A DNA stretch of 64,000 nucleotides from Paulinella micropora (GCA_009731375.1 BJOX01000041.1:1042202-1106201), one strand, 5' to 3'; shown: positions 12,690-30,409, numbered from the stretch's first letter. A program made the numbers and translations. Notes: generated by a model not told the origin, from the letters alone.

Positions 12690-14725
12690 CCCGTCGCAGA
12701 TTCGCAGTCGTTGGCGTAACCACTTTCAGTTACCGAATCATATTCATAGCTGGAGTAGTATGACTTGTTTCAACTATCAATCTATCCACCAACCACTACA
12801 ATCGATTAAGGTTATGGCCTCAGGAAAAACCTGAAAAGATATTGTTGAAACACGTTGAGTGCAACAGAGCAAACAGGAAAGAGGGCACTTGGTGGGGGAT
12901 TTTCATCTCTGCCGTGAGACAGAATCGAATCGCTCAAGGTGCTTCTTCAAAACTCAGCTCAACCTGTTTCTTTTGATTCCTGAAATGTTTTTGAAAGGGC
13001 AAGTTTGCTCTTTCTCAATAATGTATAAGTACAAATGATATGAAAAAAAATACATATAGAAAAGTTTATTTGTTCATCATTAACCATGTTCCCTAAAAGA
13101 CTGTTATCAGTGTCTGTCCTTCACTCTGCCTTTCACCAGTAATTTAGATCTTACTGCATGTACACACAGCAAACCCTGCTCATCTCACGAAAAGCTCAAA
13201 AACCCATAAAGAACCCATGAAACGTATTCCCCAACATATATGCATCCAAATGTAACCATATTTCATAGTAAGTGCCGAGTTCCCATGCAAAAAACCACTT
13301 CCCGCCATGTGATGTGTGTGTCCCACATACTGCAATCCTTGCTCATCCTCCCAAACAGATGAGAACCCAAAAGCAACTCAAGAAAGGCATACCCCCAACA
13401 CATATCCATCCAAAAACATCCAAATGACATCCATAAATGTCAAGCCTTCAGTTACACATGAATAAACTATTTCGCAACTTCGAATCTGCGTGATTTGTTC
13501 TCATGCCAGTGTCAGATGTCCAAAAATTTCCGAGTAACGAGGAAAATTTTCCATACCCCGTAACTATGATTTTATTAGCGACTCGATTGTCACAAGTTAC
13601 AATGACTTAGGGATGTATATGGAAAAAGTGAAGGGTCACTGATTTTAATAAAAATAGCATGGTCAGTAACCTTTTGGTATCACATGACAATTTTACAAAA
13701 TATGAGGATCAGATGTGAAGCCTGTGGTGAACACGGTGCATTTGAAAAAAGCGAAAAACTGGTAAAAATTGAGTAAAAAAAATAAGGTGATGAGTTCGAA
13801 TAAGACTGGAGAAGAGAAATTGCATGCCCTCGTAAGGGGATGAACTGAATCAGTTAGCTCAGGAGTCAGACCAATGTGTCCAACGAGTGGAGCGGATATG
13901 TAACTCTGTTCCGAGACGCACGGGGCAGCTGGGTCCAAGTAAGAGGAAAAATACATTCAGAGGTGGTCGGAGGAAGCCAGCAAACGTGATGGAAACAGAG
14001 AGCTGCTGGCGGATGAACTGGTTCTGCACACTCTCATGATATGTGTGTACATGAATATGTGAATGGTTGCACAAAGGAAGCCAGGCTTGGGGTGAAAGCA
14101 GACGTGAAGCAAATGGCAGTCCTGTTTTCGATAGAGCAAACTTAGAGTGGCTCAGGAGCTTGGAAAAGGTGTGCAGGGAGGAAACAAACAAGAGGGAAAA
14201 GGCCCACAGGATATGTGCATCACGCGGTTGCTGTTGGCTGCTCAACCAGCAGGTTTTCTGGTGCTTGGGAACCAAGTTGGTGAGGTGGAAAAAGCTGGCG
14301 GGTCACGAATATAACCCGGCCGCCCAGCGGAGGAAAACGGCATTCAGCCACCGCATTTTGGGTTTTGTCACTGGTGAAGTTGGGCTATCTTTCCCGACTT
14401 GTGCCCTAACCAGGACCGTATTTCAGGACGAAACTGCGGTATCGTTTCGCATTGTCGGGCGAGGCGCTCACGCTTAACTCGCCTCCCTGCTAGAGGAATT
14501 AACTTGAGAACGGAGTTGTGTACTATAACAAACCAAACCTACAAGATAAGAGCCAGCCCTTGGGAGCTTCTGAGAACAGCATTCGACTTTCCAGGTAGTC
14601 AGCTGCTATTTCTATCTCGACCTGAATAGTTCGACTTGTTTTGGCAGTGTAGTTGCTGTCTCTGCATGACAATATCGGATAGTGTTGATAGGGGGATCTC
14701 TGCTCAGCCTATGTTGCTTTTGTAA
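12690..14725. other. Unique sequence, no gene identified
   Basis: Two kilobases of AT-leaning unique sequence. Short open frames exist on both strands (for example minus 13,859-14,275 and plus 14,067-14,477), but none has a recognisable domain or a phased exon chain. I see no supported gene. Confidence 0.5.
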
Positions 14726-14727
14726 GA

Positions 14728-14736
14728 GCCTGTGTG

Positions 14737-14786
<50 letters not shown>

Positions 14787-14856
14787 TGTGTGTGTGTGTG
14801 TGTGTATGTGTGTATGTGTGTGTCCGTGTGTGTGTGTATGTATGTATGTGTATGAC

Positions 14857-14887
<31 letters not shown>

Positions 14888-16040
14888 TGTATGTACGTAT
14901 GTATGTATGTATGTATGTATGTATGTATGTATGTGTGTTGTGTGTGTGTGTGTGTGCATGTGTGTTTGTGTGCATGTGTGTGTGTATGTGTGTGTGTATG
15001 TGAGCTTATGTGTGTGTGTGTGTGTGTGTGTGTGGTGGTGGTGGTGCGTGTGTGTGTGTGTGTGTGTGTGTTTGTGTTTGTGTTTGTGTTTGTGTTTGTC
15101 ACAGTGTTTGTGTGTGTGTGTGTACATGTGTGTACATGTGTGTACATGTGTGTACATGTGTGTGTGTGTGTATGTGTGTGTGTGTGTGTGACACTGTGTG
15201 TGTGTGTGTGCTTATGTGTGTGTGTGTGTGTGCATATGTGCGTGTGTGTGTATGAGTGAGTGTGTGTGTGCTTATGTGTGTGTNNNNNNNNNNNNNNNNN
15301 NNNNNNNNNNNNNNNNNNNNNNNNNNNNNNNNNNNNNNNNNNNNNNNNNNNNNNNNNNNNNNNNNNNNNNNNNNNNNNNNNNNNNNNNNNNNNNNNNNNN
15401 NNNNNNNNNNNNNNNNNNNNNNNNNNNNNNNNNNNNNNNNNNNNNNNNNNNNNNNNNNNNNNNNNNNNNNNNNNNNNNNNNNNNNNNNNNNNNNNNNNNN
15501 NNNNNNNNNNNNNNNNNNNNNNNNNNNNNNNNNNNNNNNNNNNNNNNNNNNNNNNNNNNNNNNNNNNNNNNNNNNNNNNNNNNNNNNNNNNNNNNNNNNN
15601 NNNNNNNNNNNNNNNNNNNNNNNNNNNNNNNNNNNNNNNNNNNNNNNNNNNNNNNNNNNNNNNNNNNNNNNNNNNNNNNNNNNNNNNNNNNNNNNNNNNN
15701 NNNNNNNNNNNNNNNNNNNNNNNNNNNNNNNNNNNNNNNNNNNNNNNNNNNNNNNNNNNNNNNNNNNNNNNNNNNNNNNNNNNNNNNNNNNNNNNNNNNN
15801 NNNNNNNNNNNNNNNNNNNNNNNNNNNNNNNNNNNNNNNNNNNNNNNNNNNNNNNNNNNNNNNNNNNNNNNNNNNNNNNNNNNNNNNNNNNNNNNNNNNN
15901 NNNNNNNNNNNNNNNNNNNNNNNNNNNNNNNNNNNNNNNNNNNNNNNNNNNNNNNNNNNNNNNNNNNNNNNNNNNNNNNNNNNNNNNNNNNNNNNNNNNN
16001 NNNNNNNNNNNNNNNNNNNNNNNNNNNNNNNNNNNNNNNN

Positions 16041-16080
<40 letters not shown>

Positions 16081-16274
16081 GTGTGTAGGTGTTTGTGTGT
16101 TTGTGTGCGTGTTTTGTGTGGTGTGTGTGTAGGTGTGTGTGTGTGTGAGTGTCTGTGTGTGTGTGTGTGTGTGTAGTGTGTGTGTGTGTGTGTGTGTGTG
16201 AGTGTATGTATGTGTGAGTGTATGTATGTGTGTGTATGTATGTATGTATGTGTGTATGTATGTATGTATGTATG

Positions 16275-16305
<31 letters not shown>

Positions 16306-16373
16306 TGTGTGTGTGTGTGTGTAGGTGTGTGTGTGTAGATGTGTGTGTGTGTGAGTGAGTGTATGTATGTATG

Positions 16374-16404
<31 letters not shown>

Positions 16405-16475
16405 TGTATGTAATGTATGAATGTATGCATGTATGTATGTATGTATGCATACATGCATGCATGTATGCATGTATG

Positions 16476-16507
<32 letters not shown>

Positions 16508-16745
16508 TGCATGTATTCATGTATGCATGTATGTATGGCATGCATGCATGTGCATGTATGCATGCCATGTATGCACGTATGCATGTATGTATGTATGTAT
16601 GTATGTATGCATGCATGCATTTGCATACATTTGCATGCATTTGCATGCATGCATGCATGTATGTATGTATGTATGTATGTATGTATGTATGTATGTATGT
16701 ATGTACGTGTTGATGTATTGATGTATTGATGTATAAATAAATAAG
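14728..16745. repeat. (GT)n and (GTAT)n arrays flanking a 757-N gap
   Basis: GT dinucleotide and GTAT/GCAT tetranucleotide repeats run on both sides of the gap at 15,284-16,040. The long predicted frames here cross the N block or encode His/Thr repeats and are not genes. Confidence 0.96.
15284..16040. other. assembly gap, 757 N
   Basis: The largest gap in the window, embedded in GT repeats. The missing sequence is probably more of the same array. Confidence 0.97.
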
Positions 16746-16775
16746 TACATACATACATACATACATACATACATA

Positions 16776-16806
16776 CCACCTTCTTCTTCTTCTTCTTCTT
16801 CTTCTT

Positions 16807-16865
<59 letters not shown>

Positions 16866-17215
16866 CCTCCTTCTCCTCCTTCTCCTCCTTCTCCTCCTTC
16901 TCCTCCTCTCCTCCTCCTCTTCCTCCTTCTCCACCTCCTCCTCCTTCTTATTATTCTTATTCTTCTTATTCTTATTCTTCTTCTTGATTCTTCTTCTTCT
17001 TGATTCTTCTTCTTTATTCTTCTTCTTCTTGATTCTTCTTCTTCTTCTTCTTCTTCTTCTTCTTCTTCTTCTTCTTCTTCTTCTTCTTCCTCCTCCTCCT
17101 CCTTCCGCTCCTCCTTCCGCTCCTCCTTCCGCTCCTCCTTCCGCTCCTCCTTCCGCTCCTCCTCCTGCTCCTGATTCTGCTGCTCCTCCTCCTGCTCCTC
17201 CTCCTGTTCCCATCT
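16776..17215. repeat. Pyrimidine triplet array (CTT, CTA, CCT, TTCCGC)n
   Basis: Successive blocks of CTT, CTA, CTC and TTA triplets end in five copies of a CTCCTTCCG unit at about 17,096-17,160. The block boundaries suggest stepwise expansion. Confidence 0.92.
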
Positions 17216-17278
17216 CCTCTCCTCTTAGTCCTATTCTTTCTCCTCCTTGTGTGCTACTGTTCTTTTACGCTATTCCGC

Positions 17279-17640
17279 AAGTCGGAGTGCCTTCCAGGTC
17301 ATATATTCTTAACGATTCGTTCTGTATTCTTGCTTTATCGCCCAAGGCGAGCAGGAAGTTCTCGCTTGTAGCGCTTGGTGTGGTCGGGGCCGTTCCGGTT
17401 CTTGATGCTTTGCCACTAGGGTTGCAAGAATTTTAGATTATTTTCCCAAGTCCGACAGCCTCCCAAGTTATGATTTCTCAACAATTCTTTCTTTTGAGCT
17501 GAGTTGCAGTGCGGCTCCGTAAGCGGCACGAGTTTGTAGTGATTGGTGAGGTCGGGGTTGGTCCGGGACTCTGGGATTCCTTTAGGATTTTCGAAGGAAT
17601 TTCGGGATTTTTCCCAAGTCCGACGGCCTCCAGCTTCCAA
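17279..17640. repeat. Diverged tandem repeat, about 165-bp period
   Basis: Three copies begin near 17,279 (AAGTCGGAGTGCCTTCCAGG), 17,447 (AAGTCCGACAGCCTCCCAAG) and 17,610 (AAGTCCGACGGCCTCCAGCT). The middle copy aligns with the first along most of its length. On the minus strand both translate to a similar open stretch of about 55 codons, so this may be repeated ancient coding sequence. No family is recognised. Confidence 0.7.
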
Positions 17641-19735
17641 GAAAGACTTATCATTGCTTCAATATCATGTTAAGCATATATCAATCGTCGGGATTATGCT
17701 TAACCTTACGGAATAATACCGCATTTTGGCAGATAAGATTGTCAGCATCGGTTTTATTTTTCAGCCCTCCACGTAATTTATTCCAAGATAGATTATCATG
17801 TGGGAACCAAGGGAAAAGCTTTTGCTGTGTTCCAAGAGCCTGATTTGTAAGTAGCATAATCAATTTCACATTTTCTGCTTGTTTTAGAGCGTTTTCAAAC
17901 CACCTAATGACATCGCAATGATCAAGTATTCCGAAATTAACTGAGACTGCTCTTGCCAAAAAATCATCTTAAGATCTCTTTCATGCTGTTGAAAAACATC
18001 TTACACAACCACCTCATAGCAACCCATGGCTTTCTGTATCACCTTTAAACATCTTTTTGTAATTGATTTCGATGTATTTGTGGTTCGGCCTTGCTGTGAT
18101 AGGTTACTTACGTCCTTGTCTTTCGGGTAGGAAATTCACTATTTTTGCTAGGCTGAGCCTGGCACCTCAAGTCAAGTGCCACAGGACAGCCTTGCTGACT
18201 TTTTATATAGCTGCGCTTGCTTTTCCAGCTTTATTCATTGCCCTAGTCTGTGTTTTTAGCAGCAATTCACTCATGAGACAGCAGAGCGTCGATCAACAGT
18301 GCCGCTGCTTGAAGCATGATTTTGAAATATGACCGTTACGTTTTCAATCAGCCAGAAAAAGTAGTAAATGGCCGCTCAGCTATCTGTACTTAGTAAGATA
18401 TTAAAGCCTTGATACTTGCGCTTCGATAAATACTTTCAACATCCTCATCCCAACTCCTTAACAGCTTCATCTCACGATCTAAAAATTGAAAAATCGCTTT
18501 TTCAGACACTAAACTTGCCCAAAACAAGGCCCGCTCACAACACAGAAATGCTGCATTGACTTGAAATTAGTGTTTCACTCTTCTCCAGATCCCAGCGATC
18601 TGGCTAGCCCACCGCCGCTCCCGGCCGCTTCCGTCCGGCTACATGCCGATAGTGTTTCTGCCATCCTCACAGGCCAAAAAAGCCAAAATTCAGCTAAGAA
18701 ATGACTGTTTTTTTTACCTACCGACCGGAGTTTCAAGTTCACTCTGAAGCTCTTCCGAATAGCTATTTCTCTTAGTTTTAGCACCGCACGCAAGGCCTAA
18801 ATACTTTTATTTAATTTCCAGGGGGTCCATTTTGGTCATGTTCATCCCCAAAATACTAGAGAGTGAGCCTTGAAAGAAAAAAGGAAAATGAGTGACTGAT
18901 CGGAGTCACTGAGTCTCCGCTACGTTCCGAAGTTTCCGTGTATGCCGGCCCACTGACCCGGTATTATCGGTATATAATGGTATTACTCTATGTTCCGGTC
19001 TGTCTGTTATTGTATCCTTGGCTTCAGAGAGTACCGTCGGAGTCCGACTCGGATCTTCTACTACCACTGATTAGGTACTATGATTCCTCATTCTTCCGAT
19101 GTCGCAAGTTAGATAAAGGTTTATCAGTATTATTAAATAATGAGTCACAGGGCCGCTGAGTATTTCCCGGAGTCTTTTTTTTTCTTCAAGTTTTCAAGTG
19201 GTTGAAGTTTTTTTTTTTTTTTTTTCCTTTTTTTTGAACGCTTTATTTTGTTTTCCGTTATCAGTGTATCTCTTTGACTCATGATACCAGTTCCCTTCTA
19301 TCTCTTCTGCCAGGCTCCCCACTCAGATCCTTAGAAACCGGGCAGCAAGTATTTTATTAAAATAGTGTTTGCGTAAAGCAATGGCCCCCGCCCTGATTGC
19401 ACTGAGCGATCCTGGATCCAAGTATTAAGCTGAATATTATTAATACTGTAGATAATCTGTAACTGAACTTTCAATTCTGACTCTGACTCAGGCTTTCAGC
19501 TCGAGGAAAATCAAGCGTTCTGAGAGTCAGGCTTCATTTGTTAAAAGTCGTTCAGTGGAAAAAACTGAGCCAGGTGCCTGCAAAACGTTCGTAATCGTAA
19601 GGTTTTGGTTTTAATAATTCGCGTTTAAATGATTCGCGCTATACCTCATCCGCGCAAGCCAAGAGGCGGATTCTGCTGATACTAGGTCAGCGACTAGATT
19701 GCGTCAAAACCTGCTGCTTTACGTGATCTCAGCAC
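17641..19735. other. Unique sequence, no gene identified
   Basis: Two kilobases without a simple-repeat core. Short open frames (minus 17,681-17,959, plus 18,063-18,332, plus 18,938-19,159) carry no recognisable motif. A T-rich tract lies at 19,170-19,240. The 3' flank of the AIF1-like gene lies at the right end. Confidence 0.5.
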
Positions 19736-19737
19736 GA

Positions 19738-19772
<35 letters not shown>

Positions 19773-19800
19773 TTCTTTCTTTCTTACACACACACACACA
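19738..19800. repeat. (CT)n-(CA)n array
   Basis: CT repeats followed by CA repeats, downstream of the AIF1-like stop codon at 19,935. Confidence 0.9.
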
Positions 19801-19934
19801 CTCCTGATGCTACCCTGACAATCTTTTCAAACACAAACGAACAAGAGACAGACTTTTGTGCACGAGATGAGTTAATATGATCTCCACAGCGGCCGTGTGC
19901 AGTGTGGAGTGAGCTTCTGCCGGGTTTGCTAGGG

Positions 19935-24951
<5,017 letters not shown>

Positions 24952-25056
24952 CACTGTGTATCTGTATGTACGTACGTATGTATGTATGTACGTATGCAGG
25001 TCCGCAGTGATGGCGCAAGTCAGCGTGTTCACTCTTATCGACCAGATCAAGGCTAA

Positions 25057-25402
25057 ATTATATGTATGTATGCATGTATGTTTGTATGTGTATGTACATG
25101 CATACATACATGCATAAATGCATACATACATACATACATACATACAAACATGCATATATACACACATACAATTACATGCAATACATACATATAATACACA
25201 CATACAATACATACATACAATACATACATACAAGACATACATACAAGACATACATACAAGACATACAATACATACAATACATTACTTTACATTACTTTAC
25301 ATTAATGTACATACTATACATTACAAAAATACATTACATACATACATACATACATTACATACATACATCACATACATACACACACCACATACATACATAC
25401 GT

Positions 25403-25433
<31 letters not shown>

Positions 25434-25834
25434 TACATACATACATACATACATACATCTTAAAATGTGTATGTATGTATGTATGTATGTATGTATGTTT
25501 GTATGTATGTATGTATGGGTATGTATGTATGTATGCATGCATGTATGCATGCATGCATGTGCATGTATGTATGTATGCATGCATGTATGTATGCATGTAG
25601 GAAGGTATGTATGTATGTGTGTACGTGCGTGCGTACGTAGGTACGTATGTATGTATGTATGTATGTATGTATGTATGTATGTATGTATGTATGTATGTAT
25701 GCATGTATGTATGTATGTATGTATGTATGTATGTATGTATGTGTATGTATGTATGTATGCATGCATGCATGTACGCATGTATGCATGTATGTATGTATGT
25801 ATGTATGTATGTATGTATGTATGTATGCATGTGC

Positions 25835-25865
<31 letters not shown>

Positions 25866-26060
25866 TGTATGTATGTATGTATGTATGTAGGTATGTAGGT
25901 AGGTAGGTAGGTAGGTAGGTAGGTAGGTAGGTAGGTAGGTAGGTAGGTAGGTAGGTTATGCATGCATGTATGTATGTATGTATGTATGTATGTATGTATG
26001 TATGTATGTGTATATGTATACATATATATATATATATATACATAATACATATGTATATGT
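25057..26060. repeat. (CATA)n then (TATG)n and (GTAG)n array
   Basis: CATA repeats to about 25,457 switch, across a short ATCTTAAAAT segment, to TATG repeats to about 25,890. GTAG and TATG units follow to 26,060. The inverted layout resembles that of 6,440-8,255. Confidence 0.95.
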
Positions 26061-26332
26061 GTATGTATATATGTATGATGTATGCGTATGCATGTTTGTG
26101 TGTATGGTAATTATGTTAACACGTAGTACGTACATTCTAGGTATACACACGCATGCTAACATGCATATCTAGTCTGTTTTGTTACATTTACATTGTTACA
26201 TTTACGTGCATGTATGTGTGTTTATGTGATTCAGTATTTCTTCCGTCCCATGTTGAATTGGCTTCATTATCATGTCAAACTGTGCTGATCGTATCGCAGT
26301 ATCAAGACGTCGTATCGTTATTTTTTGTTTAT
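26061..26332. other. Unique sequence, nothing identified
   Basis: About 270 bp of mostly unique sequence between arrays. No exon or element is recognised. Confidence 0.5.
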
Positions 26333-26690
26333 ACATACATACATACATACATACATACATCATACATACATACATACATACATATATACATATATATATA
26401 TGTATATATGTATATATATATATATGTATATATATATGCATAATATTATATATATGTATTGTTTATATTATATATACATATATAATATATACATATATAA
26501 TATATACATATATATATAAAACTAATTTTTATATTTTTTCATGTTTATACATTTATATATTTGTATATTTATATATTTTTATATAAATATATAAATATAT
26601 AAATATATATAATATTATTTATACATTTACATATTTATATATTTATAATTTTATCATTATTTTATACATTTATATATTTATACATTTATC
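26333..26690. repeat. (CATA)n and (AT)n-rich array
   Basis: CATA repeats followed by TATATA and ATATTTATA repeats. No coding content. Confidence 0.9.
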
Positions 26691-26766
26691 TATCTACCTA
26701 TATATCTGTCTATCTATCTCTCTATCTATCTCTCTATCTCTCTATCTATCTCTCTATCTATCTCTA

Positions 26767-26797
<31 letters not shown>

Positions 26798-27033
26798 CTC
26801 TCTATCTCTGTATCTATCTCTCTCTCTATCTATCTCTCTATCTATCTATCTATCTATCTCTCTCTCTCTCCCTCTCTTTCTCTCTCTCTCTCTCTATCGA
26901 TCTATCTATCTATCTGTCTGTCTATCTATCTATCTATCTATCTATCTGTCTGTCTGTCTGTCTGTCTGTCTGTGTCTCTCTCTGTCTCTCTCTCTCTCTG
27001 TCTCTCTCTCTCTATATGTACATATATATCTAC

Positions 27034-27087
<54 letters not shown>

Positions 27088-27184
27088 CTGTCGCTCTGTC
27101 TCTCTGTCTCTCTGTCTCTCTATCTCTCTATCTCTCTATCTCTCTCTCTATCTATCTATCTATCTATCTATCTATTCTATCTAT

Positions 27185-27219
<35 letters not shown>

Positions 27220-27277
27220 GTCCATCCATCCATCCATCCATCCACCTACCTACCTACCTACTTACCTACCTATCTAC

Positions 27278-27320
<43 letters not shown>

Positions 27321-27321
27321 C

Positions 27322-27357
<36 letters not shown>

Positions 27358-27463
27358 ATCTATATCTATATCTATATCTATATCTACATCTATATCTATA
27401 TCTATATCTATATCTATATCTATCTATCTATCTATCTACCTACCTATCTACCTATCTACCTAC

Positions 27464-27535
<72 letters not shown>

Positions 27536-27610
27536 GTATCTACCTATCTACCTGTCTACCTATCTACCTACCTACCTACCTACCTACCTATCTATCTGTC
27601 TATCTATCTG

Positions 27611-27656
<46 letters not shown>

Positions 27657-27657
27657 G
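26691..27657. repeat. (CTAT)n/(CTCT)n array
   Basis: Nearly 1 kb of CTAT with CTCT, CTGT, CCAT, CTAC and ATATCT variants. Open frames encode only Leu/Ser/Ile/Tyr repeats. Confidence 0.96.
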
Positions 27658-27754
27658 GACTCAGTGTCCAACTCCAGCGTACTGCCCAACCACCTTCGGG
27701 TGGCTGGGTGGAATGGATGCCTATGTCTTCGGATATGAGCTGATAGACCAAACA

Positions 27755-27756
<2 letters not shown>
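27658..27756 (-). repeat. Dispersed element, second copy of the 23,893 island edge
   Basis: On the minus strand this reads GTCTATCAGCTCATATCCGA and continues GACATAGGCATCCA, closely matching 23,903-23,945. CTAT arrays lie on both sides. It is a diverged, shorter copy in the opposite orientation. Confidence 0.75.
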
Positions 27757-27802
<46 letters not shown>

Positions 27803-27866
27803 CATCCATCCATCCATCCATCCATCGGCCTGCCTGGCTGCCTGCCTGTCTGTCTGTCTGTGTCTA

Positions 27867-27898
<32 letters not shown>

Positions 27899-28205
27899 TC
27901 TACCTATCTATCTTGAGCCCGGAATAAAACCCACAGTGCTCTGTCGATTTATACTAGACTGTCGAACAGTCTCGAAACTCCATCTGCTTACTGGGCCCTC
28001 TGTAATGGAGGTGGGAGCTCGTTCTGCAAGGGGCGCTTTATGGAACGAGCCCTGGCCCCGCCTGGTACTAGGGAGCTTTGGTATCGCCTGTATCAGTCCC
28101 TTCCGTGCAAACATCACGGCTTAGCTGGGCATCGGGTTAATACTTTACCCACAGACTTCCTTGGTTGACGAAATCAGAAGCTCCTTTTTTCTGACATTAG
28201 TCGAT
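27757..28205. other. (CTAT)n then a GC-richer unique island
   Basis: CTAT/CCAT/CTGT repeats run to about 27,912. Then comes about 290 bp of unique sequence starting TTGAGCCCGGAATAAAACCC. It resembles a small retroposon body between arrays, but no second copy is present in the window. Confidence 0.5.
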
Positions 28206-28426
28206 ATCTCATCTATCTATCTATCTATCTATCTGTCTATCTGTCTATCTATCTATCTATCTATTTGTCTGTCTATCTGTCTGTCTGTCTATCTAACTAC
28301 CTATCTATATATTTATCTATTTATCTATTCATTCATTCATTCATTCATTCATTGGTTGATTGTTTGTTTGCCGATTGTTTATTTATTTTATTTATTTTCA
28401 TTATTTACTTATTTATTTATTTATTT

Positions 28427-28458
<32 letters not shown>

Positions 28459-28703
28459 CATTTGTTTATTTATTTATTTATTGACTTATCTATTTATATT
28501 TATTTATTTGTTATTTATTTATTTATTTTTATTTATTTATTTATTTATTTATTATTTATTTATTTATTTATTCTTTTTTTATTTCTTTATTCTTTTATTT
28601 CTTTATTAGACTTTTATTTCTTTATTTCATAATACCTTTACTTCTTTATTTCTTTATTTCTAGATTTATTTCTAGATTTATTTATTTATTTATTTATTTA
28701 TTT

Positions 28704-28743
<40 letters not shown>

Positions 28744-28748
28744 TGTAT

Positions 28749-28823
<75 letters not shown>

Positions 28824-28830
28824 TTTGTGA
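28206..28830. repeat. (CTAT)n then (TTTA)n array
   Basis: CTAT/CTGT units, CATT units near 28,328-28,352, then TTTA and TTTC units to 28,830. Confidence 0.95.
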
Positions 28831-28861
28831 AAATCCATGTCTCACCATCTCACAACATTCA

Positions 28862-28894
28862 CTGGTGTGTGTGTGTATGTGTGTGTGAGTGTAT

Positions 28895-28981
<87 letters not shown>

Positions 28982-29025
28982 GTGTGTGTGATGTGTGTGT
29001 TTGTGTGTGTGGTGTGTGTGTTGAA
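28862..29025. repeat. (GT)n array
   Basis: GT dinucleotides with GTGA interruptions. Confidence 0.95.
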
Positions 29026-29240
29026 AAAACACCAAAAACTTTTGAATTCGGTTGAAACAACTTGTATTCAAATCACACTTAAAGTCTCGCCACCAAACCC
29101 TCTTTTTCAAGGCTCCGGTGGAGGGGAAAAATAGGGTCGATTCGTTCGGGGAAATCGGTGATTTGTGGATCCGTCTTTCTACCCATCTACCTACCTACCT
29201 ACCCTACCTACCTAATAGACACATACCTGTTGGTGGGGGA
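29026..29240. other. Unique left flank of the provirus with a CTAC array
   Basis: About 150 bp of unique sequence, then CTAC repeats at about 29,180-29,215, ending at the target duplication. No gene is seen. Confidence 0.6.
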
Positions 29241-29246
29241 GGTTGT
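29241..29246. repeat. Target-site duplication, left copy (GGTTGT)
   Basis: GGTTGT precedes the left ITR and recurs at 54,372-54,377 just after the right ITR. Six bases is the usual Polinton/Maverick target duplication, made by a retroviral-type integrase. Confidence 0.9.
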
Positions 29247-29617
29247 ACTACTATAGATATTACTATAGCACACTTATCTTTTTGTATAAAATAAAGCTAT
29301 TTTTATATAAATTATTCTTACTATTAATTTCAATAAAAATATACATAATTTTATCCAAATTCAATATAACAATCATTAAGCCTTAAATAGTCTATATTTG
29401 AATTTCTCTCAAACTCCAAATTCAATATAACAATCATTAAGCCTTAAATAGTCTATATTTGAATTTCTCTCAAACTCTAAAAAAAGATAACTTATCTATC
29501 TTTTGCCAAATAAACACTAAGAGACATTAAAACCTGTTTCTTAGTTTTTACTGCTGTGCTGAACTTAGTTATCTTTTTTGAAAAATTTCAAAGTCCTCCC
29601 TATTGCGAGTTTGATTA
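29247..29617 (+). repeat. Left inverted terminal repeat, 371 bp
   Basis: Matches the reverse complement of 54,061-54,371 from ACTACTATAG to GAGTTTGATTA. It contains a 61-bp tandem duplication that the right repeat lacks, which accounts for the length difference. Confidence 0.95.
29357..29478. repeat. 61-bp tandem duplication inside the left ITR
   Basis: Copies start at 29,357 and 29,418 with AAATTCAATATAAC and end CTCTCAAACTC. The right ITR has one copy. Confidence 0.93.
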
Positions 29618-29657
29618 ATTAATTTTTTTAATTTTTTACCAGTCTATATATAGACAG

Positions 29658-29885
29658 ATGACCACCCTCACCAGACTATGTGAAAAATTTAGAAAACTTT
29701 CAATTGAAAATAATAAGGAATTCTTTTCAGTAAGAGATGTTCAACAGATAATTGATGAAGAAATTAAGGCAATTGAAAAAAGTAGAGAAGGAAATCCAAC
29801 CGATGTTTTTCAGTTTTGCAAATACAAAGGAAAAAAATTCAAGATGTTGCTACCATTGACAAACCATATCTTGAATAAGTTATGA
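29658..29885 (+). CDS. Small hypothetical PLV protein
   Basis: A 75-codon frame starting MTTLTRLCEKF, 40 bp inside the left ITR. No family is recognised; it is helical and lysine-rich. The sequence after its stop (ATGAAACAGCCATGG, 29,884 onwards) stays open for about 30 codons in another frame with similar composition, so the natural protein may be longer and this copy frameshifted. Confidence 0.5.
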   Translation: MTTLTRLCEKFRKLSIENNKEFFSVRDVQQIIDEEIKAIEKSREGNPTDVFQFCKYKGKKFKMLLPLTNHILNKL

Positions 29886-29948
29886 AACAGCCATGGTTTG
29901 ATAAATTTACAGACATTAAAAGTGAAGTAAAAAAATATATTTCATATT

Positions 29949-30067
29949 TTGTTCTGACTTTGTCATCACAAAACATCGTTTTCTTTTAATTATTTTTCTT
30001 TAAATTTTTTTGTGATGTTTTAGAATAAGCGAGAGTGTGTAGCACGAAGCGCAATTCTAAAATATCA
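29949..30067. promoter_or_regulatory. Conserved intergenic palindromic element, copy 1
   Basis: Contains CATCACAAAACATCG and the facing GTGATGTTTTAGAATAAGCG, then GAGAGTGTGTAGCACGAAGC and AATTCTAAAATATCA, which abuts the ATG at 30,068. It lies between two plus-strand genes. The hairpin-forming arms and their place at a gene boundary suggest a combined 3'-end and promoter signal. This role is inferred. Confidence 0.75.
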
Positions 30068-30409
30068 ATGACTGACCTGAACACCAAACAGGACTACTTG
30101 AATGAAATTGAAAAATAGAACATTGACAGCGAAATTAAAAAGCCCACGATTAAATTGACTAAACCTGACATTGTTTCTTTCTATAAACAATACAAGCCGA
30201 GTGACGACAACGTGAAAGTAGTTATTCCATTTGAAAAATTGTTGGTTTACTCCAACGATGTTGAAGATGCATCCTTTGGACAGCAAGAGCCAAGCACACC
30301 ATTTACGGCGACTGATTTAAAAGAGAATGGAATTACCGAAGTAAAAGCGAATGTAGGTGAAGAAATAGAAGCAAAGAAAGCACCTTGTAAAGAGTGTAAG
30401 AAAAAATGA
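30068..30409 (+). pseudogene. Small PLV protein with an in-frame TAG
   Basis: The frame starts at the ATG directly after a conserved intergenic element (MTDLNTKQDYLNEIEK), meets TAG at 30,116-30,118 and continues in the same frame to 30,409, ending PCKECKKK. The downstream part is intact and non-repetitive. The element-ATG spacing marks the upstream ATG as the natural start, so the TAG looks like a mutation, or is read through. Function unknown. Confidence 0.55.

Noticed and set aside
14704-17213. Minus-strand frames of about 690-700 codons
   Set aside because: They span the 757-N gap and GT/CTT arrays. Length comes from unknown bases and repeats.
26972-27916. Leu/Ser/Ile/Tyr repeat protein of about 314 codons
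   Set aside because: It is a translation of the CTAT/CTCT array. The short unique insert at 27,658-27,756 is a dispersed repeat, not an exon.
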